A stretch of 23,083 nucleotides of DNA. Origin: JBAXLO01 sp037134755 (GTDB lineage Bacteria > Bacteroidota > Bacteroidia > Bacteroidales > JACABE01). The translations under genes and the position numbers were made by a program. Under the pieces are notes generated by a model. That model had not been told where the DNA came from. It saw only the letters and a program-made list of their open reading frames with translations, and searched no databases. This document shows, piece after piece, positions 15,288-22,035 of this stretch; position 1 is the first letter of the stretch, and every line of letters starts with the position of its first letter. The stretch spans positions 1-23,083 of the forward strand of contig JBAXLO010000056.1 in the NCBI GenBank assembly GCA_037134755.1. The letters are read 5' to 3'.

Positions 15288-15782
15288 TTATTTTTCAAGA
15301 TCATTGATTAGTCCAACCATTTTAATAGCAGTAATCGCTGCTTCTATCCCTTTATTGCCATGTTTCCCTCCTGAACGTTCTTTGGCTTGTTCAAGGGTAT
15401 TTGTTGTTAACAAACCAAATATTACAGGGCAATTATATTCCATATTAAGTTTCATTATACCATTTGAAACTGCATCACAAATAAAATCAAAGTGACGAGT
15501 TTCACCTTGTATTACACATCCAAGACAAAGTACTGAATCAACTTCAGTATTCTCAAGCAATAGTTGTGCCCCTAAAACTAGTTCAAAGCTACCCGGTACT
15601 CTTTTTACAATTATATTTTCTTTAGACACACCATTATCCAAAAGAGATTGATATGCACCTTCTGCAAGTGCATCAGTTACCTCTGCATTCCATTCAGACA
15701 CTACTATCCCGAATTTCATATTGTCAGCTTTAGGAAGTGTATTTTGATTATATTCTGATAAGTTCTTTAAATTTGAAGCCAT
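15288..15782 (-). CDS. ribH: 6,7-dimethyl-8-ribityllumazine synthase
   Basis: Condenses the riboflavin pyrimidine precursor with dihydroxybutanone phosphate to make lumazine, the second-last step of riboflavin synthesis; normally a 60-mer or pentamer in the cytosol. The 164-residue protein shows FGIVVSEWN (substrate ribityl pocket), VPGSFELVLGAQ, GCVIQGETRHFDFI with catalytic His97, and FGLLTTNTLEQAKERSG. All are canonical. It lies downstream of a TPR-protein gene but a strong hairpin terminator separates them, so ribH and fmt probably have their own promoter in the 15783-15872 gap; I cannot identify a convincing one there. No RFN riboswitch is seen upstream. Confidence 0.97.
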   Translation of the reverse strand: MASNLKNLSEYNQNTLPKADNMKFGIVVSEWNAEVTDALAEGAYQSLLDNGVSKENIIVKRVPGSFELVLGAQLLLENTEVDSVLCLGCVIQGETRHFDFICDAVSNGIMKLNMEYNCPVIFGLLTTNTLEQAKERSGGKHGNKGIEAAITAIKMVGLINDLEK

Positions 15783-15796
15783 ACTATATTATTATT

Positions 15797-15850
15797 AGTT
15801 GTTAAAAAAAACAATAGGCAATTTGCTTATGAATTATGCAAATTGCCTAT
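15797..15850 (-). terminator. Terminator between the TPR gene and ribH
   Basis: Perfect 13-bp stem ATAGGCAATTTGC/GCAAATTGCCTAT (15814-15826 and 15838-15850) with an 11-nt loop. On the minus strand it is followed by TGTTTTTTTT. It lies 22 bp after the TPR-protein stop. Confidence 0.9.
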
Positions 15851-15872
15851 AGCTTATGAAATCGTTTTATTA

Positions 15873-16562
15873 TTATTGATTCAACATCCCTTTTGCTCTT
15901 GCAATAAGTTTGTCAACTTCTCTTGATTCTTGTGATTTAAAATGTTCTTTCTTTATCTTTTCATACATTTTCAAAGCATTGGCCCAATCAGATTTCCCTT
16001 CATAAACATATCCGGCTTTTAATAAGTACTGTGGTGCAGTAAAATTATTATCATTCCTTTCAACAGCTTTTAAATAATACTTTAATGCATTATCAGCATC
16101 ATTTTGTTCCATATAAGCATCGCCTATTGAACCCAATGCAACAGAACTTATGATCTGGTCTTTTCCGTTATATTTTTTTAGATACGTAATTGCATCATCA
16201 AACTTATGTTGTTTAAGATAAATGATACCTGTATAATACTTTGCCAAATTAGCAGCATCAGTCATACCATAATTATCTATCACATCAAGAAAACCAATAT
16301 GTTCTCCATCACCATTTAAAGCTTGTTTTAAAGAGTCTAGTTCAAAATATTTTTCTGCATAGAACATCTCACTATGAGCTTTTATTTCTTTTGGTTCAAA
16401 ATAAAACCTTTTGGATCCAAAATATCCTAATACCAATACAATTAATGTTCCTACTACTATCAGTATAGTCTTTTGATGATGCTCAATAAATTGTTCTGTT
16501 CTGCTTAATGCTTCTTCAACTGCTAGTATTTTTCCTTCTGTGCTATCTTGTTTTTTTGCCAT
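15873..16562 (-). CDS. Membrane-anchored tetratricopeptide-repeat protein
   Basis: A 229-residue protein with a short charged cytoplasmic N-terminus, one transmembrane helix (TILIVVGTLIVLVLGYFGS, about residues 32-50) and a helical-repeat domain outside. TPR-like units can be seen at about 107-135 (AKYYTGIIYLKQHKFDDAI), 143-172 (ALGSIGDAYMEQNDADNAL) and 178-208 (YLLKAGYVYEGKSDWANALK). The layout resembles YfgM-type ancillary proteins that assist periplasmic chaperones, but similarity of repeats alone does not prove it. The gene has a TAnnTTTG promoter element just upstream and its own terminator, so it seems monocistronic. Confidence 0.88.
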   Translation of the reverse strand: MAKKQDSTEGKILAVEEALSRTEQFIEHHQKTILIVVGTLIVLVLGYFGSKRFYFEPKEIKAHSEMFYAEKYFELDSLKQALNGDGEHIGFLDVIDNYGMTDAANLAKYYTGIIYLKQHKFDDAITYLKKYNGKDQIISSVALGSIGDAYMEQNDADNALKYYLKAVERNDNNFTAPQYLLKAGYVYEGKSDWANALKMYEKIKKEHFKSQESREVDKLIARAKGMLNQ

Positions 16563-16812
16563 TATTATGATTTTGGGTGCAAATTTATTAAATTTTTCTT
16601 AATATCTTAATAAAATTATTCTTTTTTATTAAAAAATCTTATCACAAATGTATTCAAATATCAGAAAATGAATACAAAATGAAATATTATTAATTTTTAG
16701 TATTTTGTGGCTTTTATTTATATCCGAAGTCATGGTTTAAATATAAATAAGAAGTAAAACAACTTATCTTTAGATAAAATGAATCTACATAAATACCTGA
16801 AATCAAATTCCT
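16563..16812. other. AT-rich intergenic DNA, no gene seen
   Basis: Apart from the promoter element at 16580-16587, this stretch shows only AT-rich sequence with stops in all frames and no strong hairpin. It separates the housekeeping block from the T9SS cluster. Confidence 0.6.
16580..16587 (-). promoter_or_regulatory. -7 promoter element of the TPR-protein gene
   Basis: The minus strand reads TAAATTTGCACC, a match to TAnnTTTG followed by CA, as in the HU and GH3 promoters. Transcription would start about 10 nt before the ATG, so the leader would be very short. No TTG box at the usual spacing. Confidence 0.48.
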
Positions 16813-16953
16813 CCCCCTCTCAGCGGAGTTTAAGCATTTGTCTTCCGTAATTCGTAATTGATTCTTATTCTTTTACAAACTTCCTTATTACAATTTCTTT
16901 ATCTGTATATAGCTTTAGAATGTACACTCCATTCGCGAAAGCGGAAGTATTAA
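16813..16953 (-). repeat. Dispersed repeat: type A sorting-domain tail plus 3' flank (copy 2)
   Basis: Aligns with 8701-8838 over about 140 bp with scattered mismatches and small indels. Shared landmarks are AGCGGAGT, the stretch around TTCTTTTACAAACTTCCTTA, TTCTTTATCTGT and GCGAAAG.GGAAGTATTAA. It includes the last codons of a type A sorting domain and about 50 bp downstream of its stop. Confidence 0.75.
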
Positions 16954-17102
16954 CAGTAGTTTTCTTATTATTAATAATTGATGTATATACGGTTTGACCG
17001 ATAAGGTTTAGTATCTCTAATCTTTGTGCTGTATTGGAATTGGGTTTTATGATGAGGTTGTTGAGTAGATCTGAAGCTAAAGAGCATTTTCTTTTGCCAG
17101 TG
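16865..17102 (-). pseudogene. T9SS type A sorting-domain remnant downstream of the long cargo gene
   Basis: The minus strand is open for 92 codons after the TAG of the long cargo gene, in the same frame, up to TAA at 16865-16867. The last two thirds read as a type A (Por-type) sorting domain: ASDLLNNLIIKPN, QRLEILNLIGQTVY, TVNTSAFANGVYILKLYTD, ending IRKFVKE. The usual YPNPA start of the domain is ruined (it reads KRKCSLASD). It is not translated unless the TAG is read through. It is best seen as the leftover end of an ancestral gene whose secretion signal was replaced by the type B module upstream. Confidence 0.75.
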
Positions 17103-17798
17103 TGGTTTAATTCTTCTTGTTTTTCAACTCTAAGTACTTCTTCCTACCTTATTACTGTTACAGAGCCATGTTTGCTTTGTAATTCTCTTGTATAAGGACC
17201 TTTATAATAAAATAACCATTCATAAACTCCAGTTGGCACATATTCATTTTTATATCTACCATCCCAATATGCATCGGATGTCTTTGCCTCAAACAATAAT
17301 TCTCCCCACTTATTATATATATACAATTCATAAACGATTAATTCGCATTGAAGAACTGGTTTGAAATAATCATTTAAGCCATCACCATTTGGGGTAAATG
17401 CATTAGGGAAATAGATATAACAACCACAATCTTTATATTTAATATTAAAATCTTTTTTTATTGTATCACATTGATTTAATAATTCTACATAATAACTACC
17501 TTCTTGATTAATCAAATGAGTAAATTCTGTATTATTTCCATCATACCATAATACATTATAATAAGTACCATCAGGTATAGTTATATTTATTGGAGTACCC
17601 AAACATAAAGTAGTATCATTAAATAAATAATAATCAGGTGGTGAATCAATTTCATTAACTTTAATTGTATCTGATGTACTACACAAACTATTTATTGAAA
17701 CTTTAACCCAATAAGTACCTGAACTTGTAACATTATAAATTGAATCTGTTGAACCATTATTCCATAAGTAAGTAGCATTTGGAGTTGTTGCATTAAGA
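17103..17798 (-). repeat. 696-bp block shared with 21340-22035 (copy 1)
   Basis: Reading the two stretches side by side I find no difference and no gap; the offset is a constant 4237 bp. It covers most of the fifth 70-residue Ig-like repeat, the last Ig-like unit, the type B sorting domain, the TAG stop and 41 bp after it. Outside the block the paralogs differ at once. Same orientation as the other copy. Confidence 0.92.
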
Positions 17799-19621
17799 AT
17801 TATTGAAACACCTTTACATATAGTTGTATCACTCCCAAAATTAACTATTGGGTTTGGAATATATGTTACATTAATGGTATCACTTGCAGAACAAATATTA
17901 TTAGTTGTAACTGTTACCCAATAAGTGCCAGTTTGAATTACATTATATATTGAATCAGTTGAAGAATCTTGCCAAAGATATTGTGAATTTGGATATATTG
18001 TTTTTAATAGTAATGTTTGCCCTGAACATAATGTTGTGTCATTACCTAAGTTTATTAAAGGTATAGCAGTATAATTAACCGTTATTGTATCGTAAGCAGA
18101 ACAATTATACTCATTTGTAACTTTTACCCAATACAATCCTTGTTGACTTACATTATAAGTTGAATCTGTTATATTGTCCTGCCATAAATAAGTTGAATTT
18201 TGATTTGTTGCATTTAATGTTAGTGTTTGCCCATAGCAAAGTATAGTATCATTACCAAGATTAACTATTGGATTTGGACTGAATGCAACATTAATAGTAT
18301 CGCTTGCCGAACAAATATTATTTGTTGTAACTGTAACCCAATAAGTACCCGATTGACTAACATTATATATTGAATCAGTTGAATAATCCTGCCAAAGGTA
18401 AGCTGTATTTGGATAAGTTGCATTTAATTGCAATGTATGCCCTGTACACAAAGAAGTATCATTTCCTAAATTTATTAGAGGTAAAGAATGATAACTAACA
18501 ATTATTGTATCGTAAACTGTACAATTATACTGATTGGTAACTTTTACCCAATAAGTACCTTGTTGACTAACATTATATATTGAATCTGTTGAATTATCCT
18601 GCCACAGATAAGTTGAATTTGTATTTGATGCATTTAATAGCAAAGTTTGTCCCGCACACAGTATTGTATCAATTCCTAAGTTTACCTGTGGTGCATTATT
18701 AACATAAACAGTATAGTAAGCAGTATCAATATTATTATAAGCAACATAAGTAGTAGTAATTAGTGGTGTTACTGTTATCATAGAATCTGTTGCAATTATA
18801 AATGTTGGGTTTAAGCTATCCGCCCATATTACTGTTGGCTTTCCGGCTATTATATTTAGAGTTGTTGGTATTCCTTTGCATAATAAGGAATCTCCACCTA
18901 TTTTTAATTTTGGGTATATTTCTATCTTATCTATAAAAAAGAAAGTAATTGCAAAATAAGATATATTATTATCATAAATGGGAGGATATGTATATAAAGT
19001 GTTTACGTTGCTTCTAAAATTCCCTAAAGTAATATAATTATAGGAACTATCTGCAATATATTTATAAATATAATGAGTCCAATTATCACACGAATTGATT
19101 ATTGAAGTAATTTCTAATTGTGGATTTACGTTAATTACTTCCGAGCATACTTGTGTTAAAGGACTCATTGAGAAGTGAATTCCAAAATTATTGCTAATGC
19201 TTGTTGAACATCCGTAAGTACTATCAGTCAGATGACCATTTGTTAAATAAAAAGAAACCGAATATTGCTGTCCTGTAGCCATAGGTAAATATAAATGAGA
19301 AGATAGATATTCCCTTCCATCACTATAATTTGTATCAACATTTATACCAATATCCATTTGCCCATTTCCTGATAATGGAGAAATAGCACAAGGATACATA
19401 AAACTACCAACATAAGAATAATCAGGACTTCCGCAACCGCCATTTAGATTACTGTCTATGCCATTCCATCCAACAGCAAGATCAACTTGTGTCATATGAG
19501 TAGGTAAAGCTGAATAGATTTCAAAATCACCATTATAGACAAGATTAGTTGTCTGGGCACTTATTTTAGTGCCAGTTAATAAAACAAAGAGGTAGATTAT
19601 TAATAGTGTTATTTTTTTCAT
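17144..19621 (-). CDS. T9SS type B cargo protein with Ig-like repeats (long paralog)
   Basis: Predicted secreted or cell-surface protein of 825 residues. A signal peptide (MKKITLLIIYLFVLLTGTKISAQ) precedes a beta-sandwich, lectin-like N-terminal domain (about 25-237, opening NLVYNGDFE, with SGNGQMDIG and YSVSFYLTNG). Then come a divergent Ig-like unit (238-310), five exact 70-residue Ig-like repeats (311-660), each with Cys at positions 12 and 57 that could form a disulfide, and a final divergent unit (661-731). The C-terminus (732-825) is a type B, gliding-motility-associated sorting domain: YFPNAFTPNGDGLNDYF, LYIYNKWGELLFE, YWDGRYKNEYVPTGVYEW. Type B domains direct export through the T9SS and, in known cases, need a PorP/SprF-like partner; none is in the window. 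Function: probably adhesion or matrix. The ATG fits the signal peptide and a TATCTTTG element just upstream. Confidence 0.93.
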   Translation of the reverse strand: MKKITLLIIYLFVLLTGTKISAQTTNLVYNGDFEIYSALPTHMTQVDLAVGWNGIDSNLNGGCGSPDYSYVGSFMYPCAISPLSGNGQMDIGINVDTNYSDGREYLSSHLYLPMATGQQYSVSFYLTNGHLTDSTYGCSTSISNNFGIHFSMSPLTQVCSEVINVNPQLEITSIINSCDNWTHYIYKYIADSSYNYITLGNFRSNVNTLYTYPPIYDNNISYFAITFFFIDKIEIYPKLKIGGDSLLCKGIPTTLNIIAGKPTVIWADSLNPTFIIATDSMITVTPLITTTYVAYNNIDTAYYTVYVNNAPQVNLGIDTILCAGQTLLLNASNTNSTYLWQDNSTDSIYNVSQQGTYWVKVTNQYNCTVYDTIIVSYHSLPLINLGNDTSLCTGHTLQLNATYPNTAYLWQDYSTDSIYNVSQSGTYWVTVTTNNICSASDTINVAFSPNPIVNLGNDTILCYGQTLTLNATNQNSTYLWQDNITDSTYNVSQQGLYWVKVTNEYNCSAYDTITVNYTAIPLINLGNDTTLCSGQTLLLKTIYPNSQYLWQDSSTDSIYNVIQTGTYWVTVTTNNICSASDTINVTYIPNPIVNFGSDTTICKGVSIILNATTPNATYLWNNGSTDSIYNVTSSGTYWVKVSINSLCSTSDTIKVNEIDSPPDYYLFNDTTLCLGTPINITIPDGTYYNVLWYDGNNTEFTHLINQEGSYYVELLNQCDTIKKDFNIKYKDCGCYIYFPNAFTPNGDGLNDYFKPVLQCELIVYELYIYNKWGELLFEAKTSDAYWDGRYKNEYVPTGVYEWLFYYKGPYTRELQSKHGSVTVIR
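17642..18691 (-). repeat. Five tandem 210-bp repeats encoding 70-residue Ig-like units
   Basis: Unit borders fall every 210 bp at 18691, 18481, 18271, 18061 and 17851, each unit beginning with a Pro codon and INLGNDT-like residues. Units 1 and 3 resemble each other most (TNxYNC...YDT), as do units 2 and 4 (TTNNICSASDTINV), giving an ABAB pattern followed by a fifth variant unit. Confidence 0.92.
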
Positions 19622-19630
19622 TTACGACGA

Positions 19631-19638
19631 CAAAGATA
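19631..19638 (-). promoter_or_regulatory. -7 promoter element of the long cargo gene
   Basis: The minus strand reads TATCTTTGTCG, matching TAnnTTTG, and ends only 9 nt before the ATG at 19621. The transcript would be leaderless or nearly so. No matching TTG at 17-19 bp upstream. Confidence 0.5.
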
Positions 19639-19654
19639 CAAAAACATAAGCAAT

Positions 19655-19706
19655 ATTTTTTTTTATTTTAAAAAAGAAGGTAAAGTTCTAATGAACTTTA
19701 CCTTCT
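19655..19706 (-). terminator. Terminator of the type A cargo gene
   Basis: Perfect 14-bp stem AGAAGGTAAAGTTC/GAACTTTACCTTCT (19675-19688 and 19693-19706) with a TAAT loop, followed on the minus strand by TTTTTAAAATAAAAAAAAA. It lies 13 bp after the stop codon. Confidence 0.9.
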
Positions 19707-19719
19707 ATGATCTTTAAAT

Positions 19720-21006
19720 TTACTTTATTATAACCAGTTTCTGATTATAATTTTGATTAGTAGTAGTAATACGAAGATTGTAAACACCTGCTTTAATACT
19801 GTTGATGTTTAGTGTTTGTAGTTTTTCAACAGTATTAATTGTAGTATTGTAGATTAATTTACCGCTTAAGTCATAGAACTCAACATTAGCTATTCCATCT
19901 ATTGCTCCATCCAATGATATATACAATCTATCATTAGCAGGATTAGGATAAACTTTAACATTATCAGCTTTTGCAATTTGTGGATTATGTATAGGTGCTT
20001 TGGCATATTCAAGCACAACATTAGCTGTATCAATATTCAACATTACACGTGCTGTAAATACAGCATCACCACCTGCATAAGCTTCAAGACAGGCTATGGC
20101 ATATAACGTATCGTATTGTCCTTGTCTAAAGTCGAATATACTACTTGCCCAGGTATTAATATAAATATTATCTACAATTTTACGATTGGTATTAATAGTT
20201 GTGTCATCAGCTACCTGCATTAGTTTTAATTTGGCAGCTTCCAGATTTTGCTCTTCAAGTTCTTTTCGCATTTTCAGTACTTTTTCCATATCCGAATTGA
20301 AAGCATTGTTATAGAATTGCTGATAATCATTATCATCAGTTCCTCCCATATTGATTATCGACGAATCATTACGCAAGATTTTATAAGCATATTCATTGTC
20401 TGTTTTACGGTATTGTTCCTCCAAAAATGAATATTCAATTTCGCCTCTTACTATTTTGCCCAATGCGTGTTCGCGTTTGCTCTGATTGTCAATTGGGTCA
20501 GGTCCACTCTGACCTCCATTATTTTCAGTGCATTTACTTAATCCATTCTGATAAGGAGTAGGCCAAATATATGAACCACCACCAATAGGCATTATAGCTA
20601 AAGTAGGGTCATATATTGAATATTGTGGATCATAAAAATATTTAAATGGTAGATTAGTTAGGCCATTATCAATCATTCTATAATGTGTTGAATTAATTGG
20701 CGTATCGTTTATCCATTGGTTATACGGATTGTAAACACCTGCTACACCCTGATGAGATAACTGCGAATTAGCACCAAATCTGAATCCGTAAAAATATAAC
20801 TCCTGATTATTATATGCTGTAGATATGTTATCATGTCCAATTGCACAGATTACATATCCATTACCATTTGAAACAAGGGCATGTGCGGAAAAGGGTTTAC
20901 TGGAGTCATTCCCATAAGGAGCATATATTTTGCTAAAGGAATTGGTCTGGCTAAAACAAATTGTATTTAGTAAAGCGAAATATATTATTATTATTATTAT
21001 TTTCAT
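19720..21006 (-). CDS. T9SS type A cargo protein, unknown passenger
   Basis: A 428-residue predicted exported protein. The signal peptide is MKIIIIIIYFALLNTICFSQ; its six Ile codons come from an (ATT)n run. The passenger is not a family I can name. It has a Gly/Asn/Pro-rich middle (CTENNGGQSGPDPIDNQ, near residues 162-178), a charged helical stretch with coiled-coil look (MEKVLKMRKELEEQNLEAAK, about 239-258) and the segment LYAIACLEAYAGGDAVFTAR often seen just before the signal in large T9SS surface proteins. The last 80 residues are a type A sorting domain: KVYPNPANDRLYISLDG, VEFYDLSGKLIYNT, IKAGVYNLRI, QKLVIIK. For a T9SS surface protein it is short, so it may be a reduced version of a larger protein. 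It sits between the two type B paralogs with terminators on both sides. Confidence 0.9.
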   Translation of the reverse strand: MKIIIIIIYFALLNTICFSQTNSFSKIYAPYGNDSSKPFSAHALVSNGNGYVICAIGHDNISTAYNNQELYFYGFRFGANSQLSHQGVAGVYNPYNQWINDTPINSTHYRMIDNGLTNLPFKYFYDPQYSIYDPTLAIMPIGGGSYIWPTPYQNGLSKCTENNGGQSGPDPIDNQSKREHALGKIVRGEIEYSFLEEQYRKTDNEYAYKILRNDSSIINMGGTDDNDYQQFYNNAFNSDMEKVLKMRKELEEQNLEAAKLKLMQVADDTTINTNRKIVDNIYINTWASSIFDFRQGQYDTLYAIACLEAYAGGDAVFTARVMLNIDTANVVLEYAKAPIHNPQIAKADNVKVYPNPANDRLYISLDGAIDGIANVEFYDLSGKLIYNTTINTVEKLQTLNINSIKAGVYNLRITTTNQNYNQKLVIIK

Positions 21007-21021
21007 TTATATATATATAAA

Positions 21022-21058
21022 TACTGAGCAAAGTTACTAAAAATAACTTTGCTCAGTA
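21022..21058 (-). terminator. Terminator of the short type B cargo gene, overlapping a promoter box
   Basis: Perfect 15-bp stem TACTGAGCAAAGTTA/TAACTTTGCTCAGTA (21022-21036 and 21044-21058) with a 7-nt loop, followed on the minus strand by TTTATATATATATAAA. It lies 20 bp past the end of the type A sorting-domain remnant, not past the TAG that ends the present gene, which is 322 bp further back. Confidence 0.85.
21029..21036 (-). promoter_or_regulatory. Possible -7 element of the type A cargo gene inside the terminator stem
   Basis: The minus strand reads TAACTTTGCTC, a TAnnTTTG match 22 bp before the ATG at 21006. It is the 3' arm of the upstream gene's terminator hairpin. No TTG box found at usual spacing, so this is tentative. 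Confidence 0.4.
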
Positions 21059-21078
21059 AATTAAAATTTTATTTAAGA

Positions 21079-21339
21079 TTAATTTTTAATAAATTTTCCA
21101 CTCTTTATTACTTTACCATTGTTAAAGATTGTGCAAAAATAGGTGCCTTTGGCATAATCTTTTATTATCAGCAATTGCTCGTCTTTTGCCTTATTAAGAT
21201 TTTTATCATATACGGCTCTACCCATAGCATCAGTAATAAACAATCTTAACCCATTTATAACTCCATTAATATTGTATGAAACTGTAATATATTCATTGGC
21301 AGGATTAGGACTTATTTTTAAATAAGATTCATCGGAAAT
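21079..21339 (-). pseudogene. T9SS type A sorting-domain coding remnant downstream of the short cargo gene
   Basis: The minus strand encodes a full-looking type A sorting domain: ISDESYLKISPNPANEYITV, LFITDAMGRAVYD, IKDYAKGTYFCTIFNNGKV, ending KSGKFIKN and TAA at 21079-21081. The NPA motif and the closing lysine-rich strand are intact, so decay is slight. It has no start codon in a good place and lies after the TAG at 21381-21383, in a different frame from the gene before it. Upstream its frame closes at a TGA inside the shared block. The natural reading is that this domain once ended the gene and was disconnected when the type B module was placed in front of it. Confidence 0.8.
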
Positions 21340-22035
21340 TGGTTTAATTCTTCTTGTTTTTCAACTCTAAGTACTTCTTCCTACCTTATTACTGTTACAG
21401 AGCCATGTTTGCTTTGTAATTCTCTTGTATAAGGACCTTTATAATAAAATAACCATTCATAAACTCCAGTTGGCACATATTCATTTTTATATCTACCATC
21501 CCAATATGCATCGGATGTCTTTGCCTCAAACAATAATTCTCCCCACTTATTATATATATACAATTCATAAACGATTAATTCGCATTGAAGAACTGGTTTG
21601 AAATAATCATTTAAGCCATCACCATTTGGGGTAAATGCATTAGGGAAATAGATATAACAACCACAATCTTTATATTTAATATTAAAATCTTTTTTTATTG
21701 TATCACATTGATTTAATAATTCTACATAATAACTACCTTCTTGATTAATCAAATGAGTAAATTCTGTATTATTTCCATCATACCATAATACATTATAATA
21801 AGTACCATCAGGTATAGTTATATTTATTGGAGTACCCAAACATAAAGTAGTATCATTAAATAAATAATAATCAGGTGGTGAATCAATTTCATTAACTTTA
21901 ATTGTATCTGATGTACTACACAAACTATTTATTGAAACTTTAACCCAATAAGTACCTGAACTTGTAACATTATAAATTGAATCTGTTGAACCATTATTCC
22001 ATAAGTAAGTAGCATTTGGAGTTGTTGCATTAAGA
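21340..22035 (-). repeat. 696-bp block shared with 17103-17798 (copy 2)
   Basis: Same content and orientation as copy 1. Its 3' edge (21340) abuts the type A sorting-domain remnant directly. Its 5' edge lies in the last 70-residue repeat, where the two paralogs change from complete identity to scattered differences. Confidence 0.92.

Noticed and set aside
15783..15872. FMN riboswitch upstream of ribH
   Set aside because: The 90-bp gap is taken up by the terminator hairpin of the preceding gene and shows none of the conserved multi-helix RFN element.
17144..17146. Recoding of TAG as a sense codon
   Set aside because: Other genes in the window end normally at TAG (proS at 8572-8574), and in the paralog the same read-through runs into a stop after 20 codons.
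17642..18691. CRISPR-like array
   Set aside because: The 210-bp periodicity is coding and translates to 70-residue Ig-like domains; there are no short identical repeats with unique spacers.
20985..21018. (ATT)n and (TA)n runs at the start of the type A cargo gene as a phase-variation switch
   Set aside because: The ATT run changes length in whole codons, so it would not shift the frame. The TA run could affect the promoter or leader but there is no direct sign of switching.
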